The translations under genes were made by a program, and so were the position numbers. A DNA stretch of 64,000 bases from Sacculina carcini (taxonomy: Eukaryota > Arthropoda > Thecostraca > Sacculinidae), in the NCBI GenBank assembly GCA_916048095.2, contig OU696594.1, positions 5,363,281 through 5,427,280 of the forward strand, read 5' to 3'. Shown here piece by piece: positions 22,246 through 35,300 of the stretch. The notes below the pieces were generated by a model. It made no database searches. It saw nothing but the letters and a program-made list of their open reading frames with translations, and was not told where the DNA came from. How positions within the stretch are numbered: position 1 is the first letter of the stretch; each line of letters begins with the position of its first letter.

Positions 22246-22385
22246 TTTTAAGTCCGCTTATTTCACTGTCTTCCTCCATTGGTTCCAAATTAATCAAATA
22301 ATTCATTTTCTCCTTTGCAATTTTTGTGACACAATTGGGACAGAAATAACCCAACATCGACAGCACACATTTTCACCACTTTCTT
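22246..22385 (-). pseudogene. Coding-like segment with Cys pair, unrecognised
   Basis: A - strand frame reads MLGYFCPNCVTKIAKEKMN, then a Glu-rich stretch, then a stop. It has a C-x2-C and plausible composition but no matching splice sites were confirmed. It may be a transposon remnant. Confidence 0.25.
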
Positions 22386-22624
22386 GTATTTTCAAGAAAT
22401 ATTTGTGTATTCGGTGTTTATCGCTTGAATTACTGTAGTATCTATATCAGATAGACACATATCTGTTGGTGCTGAAACGTAATTTTCTTGGACTTGGCTT
22501 CTAAAAACACAATTCAACAAATACTTACAGAAAAACTGGAGGGCAATTGACAACAATAAGCTAAAGGCGTATCAAACACGAATTTAAGCATTGCAGCAGT
22601 AGTGACTTTAAAAGTCGACAAAAA

Positions 22625-22790
22625 GAGGTAATATTGGCAAGATTAAGAACAGGGCATACTAGCATTTCATATAGATAATTGATACTAAATGGAGGTGCAC
22701 CGCACTGTCATGTTTGCAACAAGACTAACGATGTTGCACATATTATAATCGAATGCACTAGGAACAGTCAACAGAGAAAAAACATTACTC
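22625..22790 (+). pseudogene. LINE ORF2 terminal zinc-knuckle remnant
   Basis: The + strand reads EVILARLRTGHTSISYR, a stop, then GGAPHCHVCNKTNDVAHIII and ECTRN. The L-R-T-G-H motif and C-x2-C...H-x4-C are the classic end of Jockey/I-type ORF2 proteins. The internal stop shows it is dead. Confidence 0.7.
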
Positions 22791-23637
22791 GATTAGTATA
22801 AATGCAACAATATTACTCTCACAATTGAAAATATATTGGGGGATAATCAACCAATAGTATGCACGGTGCTTCAGTACATAGATCAGTGTAACATCAACAT
22901 AATATGACAGCCATGTGTACCGAACTTGACCAATTTCTTCTCAAATGTGTGACTGATTGTATTATGGGTTATTTCCATGAGAAAAAAACAACAAAAACAC
23001 AAAACACAAACACAACAAAAAGTTTACATAGCTATGAATATGGTATATACATAGATATATAAAACGTATGTAAGGTATATATTTGCATGCATTGTATGGA
23101 CAGTCGTTTGGAATGGGTAGTATCTTGTACTTGCCTATTGGTTGTCCATTGAATGTGTATATGTGGGTATGCATATATATGTATGCATATATGTGTATGT
23201 GTATATATATGTATGTATATGTATATATATATGTAACAAAAAATCACACAAAAACTATTTACTTACCGTTTCTGGTGAGATATAAATATTTACTTGTTTT
23301 GTGTGTATCTTGTGTGATATGTATGTGTGTATATGTCTATATATGTGTGCGTGTGTGTCTGTATGTGTATGTATATGTATGTAGATGTGTGTATGTGTGT
23401 GTGTGCACGTATGCATGTATATATACGATGTATTTATATATGGGGCGAACGACTGAAACAATAAGGAGCAATAATCCACCTGGGTTGGCTCCTGTTGCAG
23501 TCGTTCGGTGATTGAATTAAATAAAAAAATACGTTGGTGCGTACAATGTTGAACAGTTTCTATCAATAGTGTCACGAATACTGAAATTCCTATTCGTGCA
23601 AGACCGCGCTTGCAATAGATCGCATGCAACCCCATTG
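22791..23637. other. Intergenic sequence with TATG/ATAT repeats
   Basis: TATATG-type repeats at 23150-23235 and 23300-23440. Nothing gene-like was found. Confidence 0.5.
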
Positions 23638-23946
23638 CAGAGCCGTTGCGAGGACTCATCAGGCCCCCCCCCCGAAGGCAGCACTTGGGGCCCCTCCCGA
23701 AGGCAACACTTGGGGCCCCTCCGAAGGCAACAATTGGGGCCCCCATTATAAATAAGTCATCAAATAATAAATATTTTTATTATACATAATCACATAATAC
23801 AAGCTAAGGTGAAAACATCTGAGCAAAAAGGTAAAGTCTATACATAATATGATAAATTTTAATGTCATACGTGAAGCAACGGGGCCCCTCAGCACTCGGG
23901 GGCTCCCCCCGGCCGGGGGGTATGGGGGGCGGTTGCTACGGCTCTG
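23638..23946. mobile_element. 309-bp hAT-type MITE with exact 8-bp TSD
   Basis: Termini CAGAGCCGTTGCGAGG and GGTTGCTACGGCTCTG are imperfect inverted repeats. The element is flanked by identical CCCCATTG copies at 23630-23637 and 23947-23954. Inside are three copies of a GAAGGCARCAMTTGGGGCCC unit. The exact duplication suggests this is one of the younger MITEs in the window. The 8-bp target site indicates hAT-type transposition. Confidence 0.85.
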
Positions 23947-24204
23947 CCCCATTGCATGTTTTAGAGTCTGTCTGTGTTTTCCTCAATTCTACTTAACTCA
24001 GCAATGAAATGTGGACATGATATACGTGTGACACTATGTTCATTCTGGCGATTTGCTTTCAGGCAGTTTGTGCATTGTCTTTTCTCAATATATATGTTCC
24101 TGGTGTCCAAAAGTATTGTATTGTGTTTCACAGTGCATCTAACAATAACAATAACAAATCGAGAGAGAAAAGTTAAAATACATGGTCAACTATAATAATA
24201 TACA

Positions 24205-24420
24205 TGAACGATTGTTATCGGATGATGGTTTATTATTTATTGTTATTTATTTTTTATTTTTTTTCCAACTCTCTTTCTAGACTTCTTCGAACTCTCTTTC
24301 TCTCTGTATCTTTTGGGCGCTTCCGGTACATGGGGCCACCTTAGGGTGGTAATAGTGCTTGTACTCTTCCCATGCTACTGAATTTGCCTGTAATTAATGA
24401 TAATGATAATGATAACGATG
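24205..24420 (+). mobile_element. Dispersed retroelement 3' end with (ATT/GAT)n tail
   Basis: Shares about 200 bp with the inverted copy at 40288-40520: GTTATCGGATGATGGTTTAT, a T-rich middle, GGGCGCTTCCGGTACATGGG, GCTACTGAATTTGCCTGTAA, then a trinucleotide tail. Shorter copies lie at 59285 and 63395. It is probably a SINE or the 3' end of an unrecovered LINE. Confidence 0.65.
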
Positions 24421-24599
24421 TGATATGCTGAAATTGATCAGATATGTGGCAATATACATATATACACATATACATAACGTATACTTACACACATATATAC
24501 ACACATACACATCGTATACATAATCATACATCATTATATACATATATACACATATACATGTAAAATTATGTTGTAGAACAAAGACAGTACGTGTGCAAA

Positions 24600-27147
24600 A
24601 AGTATAATAAAATCAAACTGATATGAGACGGTTATATGAGTAGGCTGCTTGGCACCTGAACAACTGAGTCAAACTGTAGGAAGACGGCGGTTCTCGCAGC
24701 GTTCTTACGACAGCCTTAATGTCGCGTTTTGTTCTCATATCACTGAAGGATGGCCAGCCAGAGCTACGCAACGCCATCCGACACATGGTCGTATTTCGCT
24801 ATGCCGTAAACAACTCTAGCCGCGAATCGTAACAATCGACTCACTCTTTCCGAGTCCTGTTGTTTGAGACCTCCCAAGACCGGAAGACAATATTAAAAGC
24901 TTAGAGAAAACGTAGGAGGCCACCAGGGATTTGACGATCGGCGTTCTGAGCGTTTTTCTCAGTTTGGCGATTGTGACCAGCACTGCGCTGCAGCATCTGA
25001 CGACGTGTGACACGTGCGCGCTCCAACTGAGAGTCTCATCAACAATGACGCCCAATACTTTAATATCGGTGACTTTGTTGAGTCTGGCACATAGAGGCAA
25101 GTTCGAGAGTGACGATTGCGTGCCGCATACCATGATTTTTGTCTTTTTGGCGTTTGTATTTAGACCGTTTGCATTGTACCAGTGTGTAGCAGCTCGTAAA
25201 CTAATCTTCAACTGACGTTCCGCCTCGTAGATTCCATTGGTCGAAAGTTGTTCCTGAGGTGAGGTGATGACTAGTTGAATATCGTCGGCGTATGGGAACA
25301 TTCGACCGTATGGTATGTGGCACATCAGGTCGTTGACAGCTACCAAGTATAACAGCGGACCGAGAACAGAACCTTGAGGAACGCCATATTCTATTGGGAG
25401 TGTGACAGTTCCGCCGCGCACAATTTGTGTCCGTTTGCTCAGATAACTGTTGAACCAGCATGACTCAACTCCGCACCACTCCAATCTACGGCAGATGTTT
25501 TTTTCTATACACACAGTCAAAGGCCTTACTGACATCAAGTGAAGCTATTATGGCTAGTATATTGGCTAGTAGTATTAAGTCCATTTTCCGTGATATATAG
25601 TCGGAGAGCACCAGGAGCAAGTCCTTGCATGAACACCCTTTACGGTAAGCGAACTGGTCTGCAAAGAATTGGTTGATACACACAGCAAAGGTATGTGTGT
25701 TATTATCAATTGAAATTCGTTTATTTTTATTTCAAATGACCTCTAATGACATTTACTTTATGATGTAACAACTGAATTTATTGAATTTATCAGCGCTGTT
25801 GTGTGGAAAATGAAGAGGAGAATCATTAATCTTAAGAAGAATCTTAAGAAGTGGGGAATCATTGAGAGAAGAAAGGTTAAGAACGACAGTTCTATAAACT
25901 CAGTTAGCATTGCATATTCCAGCACCATCCAGGCTTTCCTATATTTCAAGTAATTACTGCTAATGAAAGTATTGCAAGGCGCAAAGGTCGAGTGTTTTCG
26001 GGCTTTGAGGTATCCCCTGACTTAGACCAGAACAGCTGCCTTCCAGTCAGATGGAAATATCGATGTTCGGAGAGAACAATTCACGATCTTGAGCAGGTAT
26101 GGTCCTATCACAGGGAAACATTTTTCGATGGCAAAAAGAGGTATACCGTCTGTTCCAATGGACGACTTTGACTTGATGGAGTTCAAGTGATTTGACAATT
26201 TAGGCAAGGTGATGTGTTAGAGAAAAAGCATCCGAAACTACCGAAACTGGTCTAATCTCAACGCGTCTAGATGTTCGAAAATTGTCGAGTTCGTCTGCAA
26301 TAGAGCGAGTGACGCTGGAGTAGAATGAGTTGAACATATCTGCTGTCTCCGCCGATTCTGCGATTTTCGGTTGGCTGGACGGGTCGTTTTTCCCGATGAC
26401 AATTAAACGCCGCAAGCCTGCCCAGAATTCTTGTGTGCCTCGTTGCATTTGTTGCGTGTCATTTGATAACTCAGTCGATTTGCTTCGATCTCAGTTTTTA
26501 CCAAGTTTCTCATCTTTCGAAACTCAGCAAGTTTAGCGGGGTCCTTTGTTCTCCGCCAGTGCCAATACAGATTATTTTTCGCGTTGATTTTGCGACAGAG
26601 CTCGGTATTGTCTCTGATGCATGGTTTAGAAGTCTTTTTGGCTAAAACGGTTTTCATTGGACACACTAGGTCGACACACACGTTCTAATTCTTGTGTGAA
26701 TTCGCTCAACATTTCGTCGACATTTGTATCAATTTGGTCAAATCAAGACCAGTCTGACCACAGCAGGTTCACACACATCAGGCCCCAATTAGCTGTGCAG
26801 ATGTTCGGTAAGAGGCACGTCGTGCACCCTGTCATCTTCGATGTTAGTTATGATAACATCGAGTAAGGATTCCGTGGGCGGCAGATGTGTGGGTTTTTTG
26901 ATCAGCTGTTTCATGTTGAAATCATGTAGTGATGTGACGAAACGCGAGGATAACGTGTCATTCAGTAGATTGAAGTTCATATCGCCAGTATGTATGAGCG
27001 AATGAGGTAACGCTAGCGCCGACTGAAATAATGTGTTCATGAACTTCAAGCTAGCTTCGACTAGTGAGTTTGGTGACCTGTATATTACACCTACGGTGAC
27101 GGCATCGCAGCATTTGCTTTTCACTGTCAAGAATAGTGCCTCTATAG
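24600..27147 (-). pseudogene. Degenerate CR1/Jockey-like LINE, main part
   Basis: A - strand LINE broken by frameshifts and stops. Recognisable in order are endonuclease pieces near 26789-27130 (VGVIYRSPNS, HTGDMNFNLL), a linker, and RT motifs in 25683-24816: QFAYRKGCSCKDLL, SLDVSKAFDCV, YGVPQGSVLGPLLY and FPYADDIQLV. A MITE-bearing block (25690-25997) interrupts the region before the RT motifs. A hAT MITE at 27148-27448 separates this part from its endonuclease start at 27449-27650. The 3' end is near 24600. Confidence 0.8.
25690..25997 (+). mobile_element. MITE plus flank inserted in a LINE
   Basis: The 3' part of the dispersed hAT-like MITE (ACTGAATTTATTGAATTTATC, AGCGCTGTTGTGTGG, AAGAAGTGGGGAATCATT) followed by about 110 bp running TTCTATAAACTCAGTTAGC to GTATTGCAAGGCGCAAA. 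The same MITE-plus-flank block recurs at 33431-33808, so the two arose by duplication or belong to a larger composite element. Confidence 0.7.
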
Positions 27148-27448
27148 CTGGGTTCTCAACCTTTTGATGGCTCCATACCCCCGATGGATTGTCGAATATG
27201 GTCCCATACCCCCTTTACTTGACTGTTCAAATAATTATCACCAATCCGATTATTGGTCAGCATGTCTTCCAGATCAACGAGTGTTTCAATCGCTTGAAGT
27301 GAGTGTACTTTAGATACGGATTACTAGGAAAAATCATAATAATTGATAATATTATTATGCATAAATCGTTGATAATTTATGCCATCAGTACCCAGAAATA
27401 TATTCCCATACCTCCAAGGAGTAGGTTACCCCCGGTTAAGAAACCCTG
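27148..27448. mobile_element. 301-bp hAT-like MITE splitting a LINE
   Basis: Ends CTGGGTTCTCAACC and GGTTAAGAAACCCTG are inverted repeats of the hAT type. The 8-bp flanks CTCTATAG (27140-27147) and CTCTATGG (27449-27456) are a target-site duplication with one mismatch. The LINE endonuclease frame continues across the site once the insert and one flank are ignored. Confidence 0.85.
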
Positions 27449-27650
27449 CTCTATGGTATCACAGTCACTCACAATGTCAAGTTTGATGACCTTCAGTTCA
27501 GTACGGCACAGAATAGCGACTCCGCCTCCTCTGTCTTTTGTCCTGTCACATCACCACACTGAATGACCAGGAACTATAATGAATTTGTTGGATAGCGAGG
27601 ACTTGAACCAACTCTCGGATATGCAGAGAATGTCTATGCGGTTTTCACTA
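27449..27650 (-). pseudogene. LINE endonuclease 5' fragment, unit 1
   Basis: The - strand reads DRTKDRGGGVAILCRTELKV followed by KLDIVSDCDT. The RGGGVAI motif is typical of LINE apurinic-like endonucleases. It is cut upstream by a SINE. Copies lie at 29520-29720 and 31795-31995. Confidence 0.7.
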
Positions 27651-27905
27651 AAGGTTAAAGGTTAAATGCCTAAGTGGCAGCTGCTACACGGGAAGAAGCC
27701 GAAGCTTATGAACACACACAGGTGGGTCCCGTGCAGCTCGCTGCCACCACAGAACCGACCCTCTCCACGCTATGGCGCCACAAGAACGGAAGACGTATTA
27801 GAGAGGGCAACCTTCCAAGAATGCATGACACAACACATGACTGATATCTGGTACCATCATTTACTGCTGGGTGGACAGGAGCTGTTGGATTATATAATTC
27901 GCCCA
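27651..27905 (-). mobile_element. SINE body, unit 1
   Basis: Starts with AAGGTTAAAGGTTAAA, the SINE 3' tail in inverse orientation, and runs to AATTCGCCCAG without the tRNA-like head. It is inserted in the LINE endonuclease remnant. Confidence 0.8.
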
Positions 27906-29086
27906 GTCCAGCACACTTGAAACGAATCGGTGGATTTCCTTGGTGTCTGGCTGGTTTTATCAATTGTGTCCATATTTAGGACAAGAGTAGCACAACAGTC
28001 TGTAAGATGTATGAGTTTCAACATACTAGCTTTGAAAAAGCACATACAGACACACAGTCATGTACACGTTATTAACGTATTAATTTATACCAATGCAGTT
28101 ATAAGTTGAGAAAATGTCATTTTCACAGAGTAGATATAGAGTTTGGCCAATATTAATTATATATACATTTATAATAATAACAATATATTTATAAAAAAAA
28201 ATTGATAATAAAAAAACAAAATATATTGGTAACCACAATAGTTTAAATATTAAACAGCATAATATTAATAATTATAAATACCATTAATTTACGAATTATT
28301 AATTTAATATAAAAAACAGTATAAATGTTGGATACCACAAGAGTGTCCTATTATAACATTTATGTGTCATAAATTTTAAATTGAAGTCGTATTATTGTCT
28401 GGCCTCAAATTTCTACAACAAAACAGAAGAGAAAAATCAAGAAGATTAAAAATATAGACATATTTTTTCTAGATATAAACAAAACAAAGCGAAACATTTG
28501 CAGAGAAAAATCTAAATCAATTATGTAAATTGTATTGGTTGAAATGTTGCTGAGATTGCATGGAATTGCATGTTGCATGAAATTGCTGCCTCTAGACAAA
28601 TGACAGCATTTAAGTTGCAATGAGCCAATTCCAAGCTTTTCAGACTTCATCTCAAAGTCCATCTTCATCCAGGTCCAATTATTGCAGAAGCAATATCGAT
28701 TCTATTGTCCGAATTCAGATGGGAATATTTGGCTGACAAATGGATCTATACGTCCAACACCTGTGCATGCTTGCGTAAATTGATATCGAGTATGTGTATG
28801 GGGTTGGATGTCATTTGGAATTCGTCGAATAATCTCTTCTGCAAAACATAGCCATTGAAGCCACAGGGCTTTTGTTATCAGTCCAGCGACCTGAGCTATT
28901 AAATTCCACGAATTCCGTGTCTGAATTATTAAGATTGTCTAACGGTATTCTGATTACTAGCTAGCATACCTTTGTTGAGATATGTCCTCCAATATCACCT
29001 TGGCCATAGAACTGACACATAATGACATTGCTCAAGACATAACGCAATCTGAACAATGTTGTTGGCTTAAATTAATCGAACTTCGG

Positions 29087-29169
<83 letters not shown>

Positions 29170-29718
29170 CCACACACACACACACACATACACATACATA
29201 CACACACATACATACACACACATACACACAAACACACATAACTTGTTTGCCATCCTCATAACATCGTAAGCTTAGAAATTTCATAAGGAAGATTTAAGGG
29301 AGGTATTGAGAATGACAGTTTTTCAACTGAGTACATCAGATCAACGAGTGTTTCAATCGCCTGAAGTTACTGTACTTTAAATACGGATTACTATGAAAAA
29401 TCATAATCATTGATAATTTTATTATGCATAAATCGTTGATAATTTATGCCATCAGTACCCAGAAATATATTCCCATACCCCCAAGGGGTAGGTTACCCCC
29501 GGTTAAGAAACCCTGCTCTATGGTATCACAGTCACTCACAATGTCAAGTTTGTTGACCTTCAGTTCAGTACGGCACAGAATAGCGACTCCGCCTCCTCTG
29601 CCTTTTGTCCTGTCACATCGCCACACTGAGTAGCCAGGAACTGTAATGAATTTGTTGGATAGCGAGGACTTGAACCAACTCTCGGATATGCAGAGAACGT
29701 CTATGCGGTTTTCACTAA

Positions 29719-29968
29719 AGGTTAAAGGTTAAATGCTTAAGTGGCAGCTGCTACACGGGAAGAAGCCGAAGCTTATAACCACACAGGCGTGCCCCGTGCA
29801 GCTCGCTGCCACCGGAGAACCGACCCTCTCCACGCTATGGCGCCACAAGGACGGAAGTCGTATTAGAGAGGACCACTTCCCCGGAATGCATGAAACAACT
29901 GACTGATATCTGGTACCATCATTTACTGCTGGGTGGACAGGAGCTGTTGGATTATAGAGTTCGCCCAG
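29719..29968 (-). mobile_element. SINE body, unit 2
   Basis: Copy of the unit 1 SINE with small changes, including AACCACACAGGCGTGCCCC in place of the longer ACACACACAGG run. It shares that variant with unit 3, so units 2 and 3 are closer to each other here. Confidence 0.8.
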
Positions 29969-31144
29969 TACAGCACACTTGAAACGAATCGGTGGATTTC
30001 CTTGGCGTCTGGCTGGTTATATCAATTGTGTCCATATTCATTACAAGGGTAGCACAACAGTCTGTAAGATGTATGAGTTTCAACATACTAGCTTTGAAAA
30101 AGCACATACGGATATACAGGCATACACACGTTATTAACGTTTTAATTTATACCAATGCAGTTATAAGTTGAGAAAATGTCATTTTCCCAGAGTAGATATA
30201 GAGCTTGGCCAATATTAATTATATATACATCTATAATAATAACAATATATTTAGAAAAGATTGATAAAAAAATAATATATTGGTAACCACAATAGTTTAA
30301 ATATTAAACAGCATAATATTAATAATTATAAATAACATAAATTTACGAATTATTAATTTAATATAAAAAACAGTTAAAATGTTGGATACCTCAAGAATGT
30401 CACATTATAACATTAATGTGTCATAAATTTTAAATTGAAGATGTATTATTGTCTGGCCACAAATTTCTACAACAAAACAGAAGAGAAAAATCAAGAAGAT
30501 TGAAAATATAGACAAATTTTTTGTCTAGATATAAACAAAACAAAGCGAAAGATTTGCAGAGAAAAATCTAAATCAATTATGTAAATTGTATTGGTTGAAA
30601 TGTTGCTGAGATTGCATGGAATTCGATGTTGCATGAAATTGCTGTCTCTAGACAAATGGTAGCATTTAAGTTGCAATGAGTCAATCTCAAGCTTTTCAGA
30701 CTTCATCTCATAGTTCATCTTCATCCAGGTCCAATTAGCGGGAGCAATCTCGATTCTATTGTCAGAATTCAGATGGGAATATTTGGCTGATAAATGGATC
30801 TATACGTCCAACACCTGTACATGCTTGCGTAAATTGATATGGATATGTATGTGTATGGGGTTGGATGTCATTTGGAATTCGTCGAATAATCTCTTCTGCA
30901 AAAAATAGCCATTGAAGCCACAGGGCTTTTGTTATCAGTCCAGCGACCTGAGCTATTAAATTCCACGAATTCCTTGTCTGGATTATTAGGATTGTCAAAC
31001 GGTATTCTGATTACTAGCTAGCATACCTTTGTTGAGATATGTCCTCCAATATCACCTTGGCCATAGAACTGACACATAATGACATTGCTCAAGACATAAC
31101 GCAATCTGAACAATGTTGTTGGCTTCAATTATTCGAACTTCGGT

Positions 31145-31512
<368 letters not shown>

Positions 31513-31992
31513 AACTTGTTTGCCATCCTCATAACATCGTAAGCTTAGAAATTTCATAAGGAAGATTTAAGGGAGGTATTGAGAATGACAGTTTTTCAAC
31601 TGAGTACATCAGATCAACGAGTGTTTCAATCGCCTGAAGTTACTGTACTTTAGCTTACGAATTACTAGGAAAAATCATGATCATTGATAATTTTATTATG
31701 CATAAATCGTTGATAATTTATACCATCAGTACCCAGAAATATATTCCCATACCCCCAAGGAGTAGGTTACCCCCGGTTAAGAAACCCTGCTCTATGGTAT
31801 CACAGTCACTCACAATGTCAAGTTTGATGACCTTCAGTTCAGTACGGCACAGAATAGCGACTCCGCCTCCTCTGCCTTTTGTCCTGTCACATCGCCACAC
31901 TGAGTAGCCAGGAACTGTAATGAATTTGTTGGATAGCGAGGACTTGAACCAACTCTCGGATATGCAGAGAACGTCTATGCGGTTTTCACTAA

Positions 31993-32243
31993 AGGTTAAA
32001 GGTTAAATGCTTAAGTGGCAGCTGCTACACGGGAAGAAGCCGAAGCTTATAACCACACAGGCGTGCCCCGTGCAGCTCGCTGCCACCGCAGAACCGACCC
32101 TCTCCACGCTATGGCGCCACAAGGACGTAAGACGTTTTAGAGAGGGCCACCTCCCCAGAATACATGACACAACACATGAGTGATATCTGGTACCATCATT
32201 TACTGCTGGGTGGACAGGATCTGTTGGATTATGGAATTCGCCC
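31993..32243 (-). mobile_element. SINE body, unit 3
   Basis: Same truncated SINE as in units 1 and 2, lacking the tRNA-like head and fused to CAGTCCAGCACACTTGAAA. Confidence 0.8.
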
Positions 32244-32904
32244 AGTCCAGCACACTTGAAATGAATCGGTGGATTTCCTTGGCGTCTGGCTGGATATATC
32301 AATTGTGTCCATATTCAGGACAAGCATAGCACAACAGTCTGTAAGATGTATGAGTTTCAACATACTAGCTTTGAAAAAGCACATACAGACACACAGGCAT
32401 GCACACGTTATTAACGTATTAACTTATACCAATGCAGTTATAAGTTAAGAAAATGTCATTTTCACAGAGTAGATATAGAGTTTGACCAATATTAATTATA
32501 TATACATCTATAATAATAACAATATATTTAGAAAAGATTGATAAAAAAATAATATATTGGTAACCACAATAGTTTAAATATTAAACAGCATAATATTAAT
32601 AATTATAAATAACATAAATTTGCGAATTATTAATTTAATATAAAAACAGTATAAATGTTGGATACCACAAGAGTGTCCTATTATAACATTTATGTGTGAT
32701 AAATTTTTAATTGAAGTCGTATTATTGTCTGGCCACAGATTTCTACAACAAAACAGAAGAGAAAAATTAAGAAGATTAAAAATATAGACATATTTTTTCT
32801 AGATATAAACAAAACAAAGCGAAAGATTTGCAAAGAAAAATCTAAATCAATTATGTAAATTTTATTGGTTGAAATGCTGCTGAGATTGCATGGAATTGCA
32901 TGTT

Positions 32905-33273
32905 GCATGAAATTGCTGTCTCTAGACAAATGGTAGCATTTTAGTTGCAATGAGCCAATCTCAACCTTTTCAGACTTCATCTCAAAGTTCACCTTCATCC
33001 AGGTCCAATTAGCGGGAGCAATATCGATTCTATTGTCGGAATTCAGATGGGAATATTTGGCTGACAAATGGATCTATACGTCCAACACCTGTGCATGCTT
33101 GCGTAAATTGATATCGAGTATGTGTATGGGGTTGGATGTCATTTGGAATTCGTCGAATAATCTCTTCTGCAAAATAGCCATTGAAGCTACAGGGTCTTTG
33201 TTATCAGTCCAGCGACCTGAGCTATTAAATTCCACGAATTCCTTGTCTAGATTATTAGGATTGTCAAACGGTA
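32905..33273 (-). pseudogene. Coding-like segment repeated in all three units
   Basis: A - strand frame reads FVEFNSSGRWTDNKDPVASM, then ILQKRLFDEFQ and IHILDINLRKHAQVLDV, a TAG, then IHLSAKYSHLNSDNRIDIA and NWTWMKVNFEMKSEKVEIG. Equivalent segments lie near 28575-28955 and 30615-31000. I do not recognise the family. The TAG is present in all three units, so it predates the triplication. It could be a pseudogene exon or an unrecognised transposon protein. Confidence 0.45.
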
Positions 33274-33430
33274 TTCTGATTACTAGCTAGCATAACTTTG
33301 TTAAGATATGTCCTCCAATATCACCTTGGCCATAGAACTGACACATAATGACATTGCTCAAGACATAACGCAATCTGAACAATGTTGTTGGCTTCAATTA
33401 TTCGAACTTCGGTGGCAATGACACGCTATA

Positions 33431-33808
33431 CCAGTGGTTCTCAACCTGTGTGTGGAGAATTCCCCTGTCTGGTGGGGAAATGGAAGAGTTGTCAAGTGGG
33501 AAGCTAAAGGTCGGACAGTAAACGATAACTATGTGTATTTTTATCAATTCAAATTCGTTAATGTTTGTTTCTAATAACCTCTAATGACATTTACTTTGAT
33601 GATGTAACAACTGAATTTATTGAATTTATCAGCGCTGTTGTGTGGAAAATGAAGAGATGGCGTATTAAGAAGTGGGGAATCATTCAGAGAGAAAAAAGGT
33701 TGACAACCACAGTTCTATAAACTCAGTTAGCATTGCATATTCCAGCACCATCCAGGCTTTCCTATATTTCAAGTAATTACTGCTAATGAAAGTATTGTAA
33801 GGCGCAAA
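33431..33808 (+). mobile_element. hAT-like MITE plus shared 3' flank
   Basis: Starts CAGTGGTTCTCAACC, ends near GGTTGACAACCACAG (33712), with flanks of the form NNCTATAN on both sides. The 95 bp after it match the block at 25690-25997. The internal TG tract is reduced to TGTGTA. Confidence 0.75.
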
Positions 33809-34019
33809 TTATGAAAGCAAATGTCCATTATTGTTATATTGTATCACACGTTTTATTCTGTAGTTTTTTGGTGTATTTTCTCGGCGTACTAAATATCTTG
33901 AGTGATTGCGTAAATGAATATTCGTCTCTCCCAGAAAAAAGTAACCTTCGTTGCTCTGCCAGCGGTAGAAAAAATCTTAATGAAATTAAAAGGTTAATGA
34001 CCTCAAGTGACAACTTATA

Positions 34020-34540
34020 ATTTCAAGTATACTAGTAAGTATACTTGAAATACTTTAAGTAATCAACTAATATAAGTAAGTACTTTAACAAAGTACTATA
34101 CATTCAAGTAATTTTAGTTATATATTTCCAAGTATGACATTGAATATACTTAGGTACAATTTTGAGTATTTTAATGATAATTTGAAGTATACTGACAATT
34201 TTTGTTATTTATATAAATGAAAATTTTATTGTTCTTATATTAATGTGCTTGTATGTAATGCGACACAGTATGTATATTCAGGTTTGTGTAATGCGGTACA
34301 GTATATTTATTCAGATTTGTGTAATGCGGTACAGTATGACTGACTGAAACGCAAATAATATGTGAACACACTGTTATTGACTGTAATTGACACAGATCAG
34401 CGTCCAAACACTGTAGAAAAAGAAAAAGAGCAAGAAAGGAATAAAAATGGAAAGATAAAAATGAAAGTCGACAGTGGTGAAAAAGTTAAAAAGCGGGAGA
34501 AGGAAGCATTAATTCAGATAATTATAATACACAAAAAGTC
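34020..34540. other. AT-rich sequence with short repeats
   Basis: AAGTATACTT-like motifs at 34022-34200 and three GTTTGTGTAATGCGGTACAGTA-like units at 34255-34340. No gene was seen. Confidence 0.5.
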
Positions 34541-34546
34541 ATTCAA

Positions 34547-34676
34547 GACCAGTGGTTCTCAACATTTTTTCTCTGATTGATTCATTTTCCACAAAACAAC
34601 AGCGCTGATAAATTCAATAAATTAAGTGTTTCCACCGAAATTAAATGTCAGATACGAAAACTAATTCAGATTGATA

Positions 34677-34729
<53 letters not shown>

Positions 34730-34812
34730 TTGTCCTGTTCTGTCCGACATATTATTTCCCACTTGACAACTTCTTCATTTAACCACCAGTGGAGTAATTT
34801 CCCACACACAAG
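34547..34812 (-). mobile_element. hAT-like MITE with 50-bp CA tract
   Basis: Begins CAGTGGTTCTCAACATTTT. In its middle is a (CA)n of about 48 bp at the position where other copies carry it, followed by TAGTTGTCCTGTTCTGTCCG. It ends near CCCACACACAAGTTAC. Confidence 0.75.
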
Positions 34813-34966
34813 TTACCCACTGAATTGTACAAATTCGCAAGTACATCTGTACAAAAAACAACAATTTAAATGCGTTTTTCTGCTCTCCATACTTTTTATT
34901 TCATTTCAAGAAGAACATATTCAGTTGTGATGTTTCCAACTGCCTTTAGCCCAATGACTCTCCATT

Positions 34967-35001
<35 letters not shown>

Positions 35002-35028
35002 TTGTGTGTATGTTTGTGTGCTGACACA

Positions 35029-35300
35029 GCAGTGGCGACGCCAGGGGGGCTAGAGCCCCCCTAAAATACACCAACCTCCTAAGCACCCCCAAATAATAAT
35101 CATTTACATTAAAATTTCCTACCACTGTAAATGAAGTCCTGTAGTTTTGGCTCAAGTTTGAGGACTGAATCAGTGTGCCCCAGTGCCTTATTATAATATT
35201 ATGTAGTCAGCGTTCAAGTGTAGCTCTTCATGCTTCACCAAACCCCTCAATTTTCTCTTTAGCCCCTCATCTGAAAACGTCTGGCGCCGCCTCTGTGGTC
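35029..35300. mobile_element. CAGTGGCG-type MITE, both ends present
   Basis: Left end CAGTGGCGACGCCAGG and right end TCTGGCGCCGCCTCTG are inverted repeats of about 16 bp. GGGGGGCTAGAGCCCCCC near the left end can form a hairpin. Flanks do not show a clear target duplication. It belongs with 19440, 54947 and 62634. Confidence 0.75.

Larger units (their letters stand above)
27271..29337. repeat. Tandem triplication, unit 1
   Basis: The unit runs from inside the hAT MITE (AGATCAACGAGTGTTTCAATC) through its 3' half, a LINE endonuclease fragment, a SINE body, AT-rich sequence, a coding-like segment and a (CA)n tract at 29088-29242, to CAACTGAGTACATC. It is followed head to tail by units 2 and 3. 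Unit 1 alone has the complete MITE upstream, which makes it the likely source. Confidence 0.9.
31611..33413. repeat. Tandem triplication, unit 3
   Basis: Same order as units 1 and 2, but homology ends at ATTCGAACTTCGGT, exactly where the CA tract begins in the other units. Seventeen further bases lead into a hAT-like MITE. Confidence 0.9.
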
